Source: an uncultured Pelagibacteraceae bacterium (GTDB lineage: Bacteria > Pseudomonadota > Alphaproteobacteria > Pelagibacterales > Pelagibacteraceae). Taken from it: a stretch of DNA of 57,714 nucleotides. The position numbers and the translations under genes are program-made. The notes under the pieces were generated by a model. The model did no database searches and had not been told where the DNA came from. It worked only from the letters and a program-made list of their open reading frames with translations. Each line of letters starts with the position of its first letter. Position 1 is the first letter of the stretch. The stretch covers positions 1-57,714 of the forward strand of contig CACDSX010000006.1 of the NCBI GenBank assembly GCA_902555655.1, written 5' to 3'. Shown one piece after another: positions 56,002 through 57,714 of this stretch.

Positions 56002-56763
56002 ATGAATAAAAAAACTATTTGGATTACTGGTGGAAGTACAGGTATTGGAAAGGCTTTAGCTGTAAAATTTGCAAGTAAAGGTTGGAATGTTGCGATTTCA
56101 GCTAGAAGAGAGAATTTGCTTAACGAAATTTCAGATGGAAATGAAAATATCCACGGATTTCCACTAGATGTTACTGATAAGATGAAATGTAAAGAGGTTT
56201 TTGAACAAATTAAAAATAAGTTTCAACAAATTGATATCTGTTTTTTTTCAACTGGCACTTGGAATCCAAAAAAAGAAAAAGATATTGATGTTGAGCAAAT
56301 AGAAGAAGTATTTAAAGTAAATTTTTTTGGTACAGTAAATAGTATCAAAGCTGTAGAAGAGTATTTTAAAAATAAAAAGAATGGTATAATCACTATCGTT
56401 TCATCTATAGCTGGATATAGAGGGTTACCAAATTCAACCGGCTATGGACCTTCTAAATCAGCTCTTAATAATTTAGCAGAAAGTTTATACTTTGATTTTA
56501 AAAGGTTTAATGTGCGTGTTTGCTTAGTATCACCTGGATTTATAAAAACACCAATGACAGATAAAAATGATTTTAAAATGCCTTTTTTAAAAACTACCGA
56601 ATATGCAGCTGAAAAAATTTACGATGGATTGATAAATAAAAATGTTTTTGAAATTCACTTTCCAAAATCTCTTACCCTTATACTTAAACTCTTCAGCTTT
56701 TTACCTAATAAAATTTATTTTGGATTAGTTGGTAAAATGACTAAATATCAAAAGAAAAATTAG
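56002..56763 (+). CDS. Short-chain dehydrogenase/reductase
   Basis: The 253-residue enzyme has the Rossmann TGGSTGIGKALA motif, a catalytic Ser in IVSSIAGYRG, and a Tyr-Lys pair in GYGPSKSAL. The substrate is unknown; it is of the classical SDR type, NAD(P)-dependent. It is divergent from TspO and converges with the DUF3833 gene (4-base overlap). TspO, an SDR, DUF3833 and a cyclopropane-synthase-type enzyme recur together in light or oxidative-stress loci of other Proteobacteria. Confidence 0.9.
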   Translation: MNKKTIWITGGSTGIGKALAVKFASKGWNVAISARRENLLNEISDGNENIHGFPLDVTDKMKCKEVFEQIKNKFQQIDICFFSTGTWNPKKEKDIDVEQIEEVFKVNFFGTVNSIKAVEEYFKNKKNGIITIVSSIAGYRGLPNSTGYGPSKSALNNLAESLYFDFKRFNVRVCLVSPGFIKTPMTDKNDFKMPFLKTTEYAAEKIYDGLINKNVFEIHFPKSLTLILKLFSFLPNKIYFGLVGKMTKYQKKN

Positions 56764-56768
56764 TCTTT
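56751..56768. terminator. Weak hairpin at the SDR/DUF3833 convergence
   Basis: AAAGA (56751-56755) and TCTTT (56764-56768) can pair across an 8-base loop within the overlapping 3' ends. The 5-bp stem is marginal. Confidence 0.25.
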
Positions 56769-57308
56769 AACAAATACAACTGTTAGCTCAGCAACTTTTA
56801 TACCAAACTTAGTCATAGTTGCTCTATTAATAGCTACTCGGTCATCTTGTTTAAATATCCAGTCATCAAAGGTTATTTTCATCTCCTTGCCTTTAACAGG
56901 AACTAAAAGAACATACTCAAACTTAAATGCTGAACCATAAGAGTATCCTTTTGCTTTTCCAACAACATCTCCTGCTGTACCCTCATAGTTATTTTCATCA
57001 ATTTTCGTTATTTGCCATTGTCTAGTTTGAATTTCACCATCATCCCAATTAAATTTTTCATCAAGTATCAATTGTTTTCCATTCCATTTGCCATTTAGGT
57101 CAGCAGAAAATTGTCTTGTGACTTTACCAGATCTATTTTGAAGCACGCCCCAAGCTTTTACATCCCCGGATAGATATTCCTCAATAATTAACCTTGGTTC
57201 TTTATTTTTAAAATCTTCAGGTTTCATAGAGCTATTTTTTGAACAACTTGTAAATAACATTACAGAAATTATCAATAAAATTGATTTCAAATATTTTATG
57301 TCGCGCAT
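56760..57308 (-). CDS. DUF3833-family lipoprotein
   Basis: The 182-residue protein has a lipoprotein signal (LLIISVMLFTSC; lipidated Cys22) and a beta-rich DUF3833 domain with GVLQNRSGKVTRQF, WQITKIDENNYEGTAGDVVG and DDWIFKQDDRVAINRATMTKFG. The function of the family is unknown; it is nearly always found beside cyclopropane-fatty-acid-synthase-like genes, and that is the case here (13 bases upstream). It is anchored in the envelope and may bind a lipid. Confidence 0.88.
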   Translation of the reverse strand: MRDIKYLKSILLIISVMLFTSCSKNSSMKPEDFKNKEPRLIIEEYLSGDVKAWGVLQNRSGKVTRQFSADLNGKWNGKQLILDEKFNWDDGEIQTRQWQITKIDENNYEGTAGDVVGKAKGYSYGSAFKFEYVLLVPVKGKEMKITFDDWIFKQDDRVAINRATMTKFGIKVAELTVVFVKD

Positions 57309-57321
57309 AGTTCTCTGTTCC

Positions 57322-57714
57322 CTATTTATTTTGAATTGAAAATTGTATTAAATCTATGTTCTTTGATTTAAATCCAGCCTCACAATAGCAAAGGTAAAAC
57401 TCCCACATTCTTCTAAATGTTGCATCAAATCCCTGATTTTTAATTTGACCCCATTTTTTATTAAATTCTTCTCTCCATATGGACAAAGTGTTTGAATAAT
57501 GATCAGCATAAGACTCGTAAGACTTTATAGTTAAACCATTATCAGAAACATATTTATTAATACTATTCTTATTTGGAAGGAAGCCACCTGGAAAAATATA
57601 TTTTTGAATAAAATCCTCTTTATTTTTATATCTATCAAATAAAGCATCATCAATTGTAATAGCTTGAATGGCAGCTTTGCCATTTTTTGATAAATTATTT
57701 TTTATAGTTTTAAA
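57322..57714 (-). CDS. Cyclopropane-fatty-acyl-phospholipid synthase-type methyltransferase (C-terminal part)
   Basis: Only the last 130 residues are inside the window; the gene continues past 57714. They match the end of CFA-synthase-family enzymes: YIFPGGFLPN, the helix around ADHYSNTLSIWREEFN, and the hallmark RRMWEFYLCYCEAGF. These enzymes methylate unsaturated acyl chains using SAM, giving cyclopropane or methyl-branched (including furan) fatty acids. The TAG stop is 13 bases before the DUF3833 start. Confidence 0.9.
   Translation of the reverse strand, partial: FKTIKNNLSKNGKAAIQAITIDDALFDRYKNKEDFIQKYIFPGGFLPNKNSINKYVSDNGLTIKSYESYADHYSNTLSIWREEFNKKWGQIKNQGFDATFRRMWEFYLCYCEAGFKSKNIDLIQFSIQNK

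Noticed and set aside
1-57714. tRNA, rRNA, riboswitch or CRISPR structures
   Set aside because: All gaps are shorter than about 120 bases and none shows a cloverleaf, repeat-spacer pattern or known riboswitch core; short AT-rich hairpins were too weak to call.

Overview
The window reads as a chromosomal segment of a streamlined, AT-rich marine alphaproteobacterium, most likely of the SAR11 clade (Pelagibacterales). This is an inference from four things. The base composition is very low in G+C. Genes are packed with almost no spacers, and the longest gene-free stretch is about 115 bases. Some markers are typical of Alphaproteobacteria (an NDUFA12-type complex I protein, DUF2155, and an HdaA/DUF2066 pair). 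Biosynthetic capacity is complete enough to exclude obligate intracellular relatives. No rRNA, tRNA, CRISPR array, insertion sequence, integrase or prophage was seen, and no stretch longer than 300 bases lacks a gene.

Positions 1 to about 34600 are core housekeeping. In order they hold: a partial AsmA-like membrane protein, prfB (with a programmed +1 frameshift) and a class A penicillin-binding protein; RNase E/G; thiazole synthesis (thiS-thiG); aroQ-accB-accC; DUF2155 and NDUFA12; a stand-alone protein resembling the C-terminal tail of B12-dependent ribonucleotide reductase; aspS-hda-DUF2066; purM-purN; ndk-pepA; an outer-membrane/LPS block (lptF-lptG-lptD-surA-pdxA-rsmA); gmk and the fatty-acid genes fabD-fabG-acpP; rpsF-rpsR-rplI-dnaB; an MMPL/RND exporter; and cvpA-purF.

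Positions 34600 to 57714 are more accessory. They hold a PhnZ-like HD-domain protein, two drug/metabolite-type transporters and an MFS carrier, a lysine/glutamate-rich coiled-coil protein, and a small TPR / 2-oxoglutarate oxygenase / 75-residue protein set. An apparent operon follows, coding a DMT transporter, a creatinase and a glycine-amidinotransferase-like enzyme. Next is a molybdenum-dependent NAD-linked formate dehydrogenase locus: moeA and mobA on one strand, and a NifU/IscU-like scaffold, an HPP membrane protein, fdhD, a fused NuoE-NuoF-type beta subunit and the large alpha subunit on the other. The window ends with selO, a membrane glycosyltransferase-like protein, a small methyltransferase, a FAD-dependent amine oxidoreductase, TspO, an SDR, DUF3833 and the end of a cyclopropane-fatty-acid-synthase-type methyltransferase.

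The parts connect metabolically. Formate dehydrogenase would take electrons from one-carbon oxidation to NADH. Creatinase would yield sarcosine, which an amine oxidase or dehydrogenase can turn into glycine, a compound SAR11 cells are known to need. The observations most worth following are the creatine/guanidino operon, the fused formate dehydrogenase beta subunit with its dedicated Fe-S scaffold, the orphan ribonucleotide-reductase tail protein, and the oxygenase trio.
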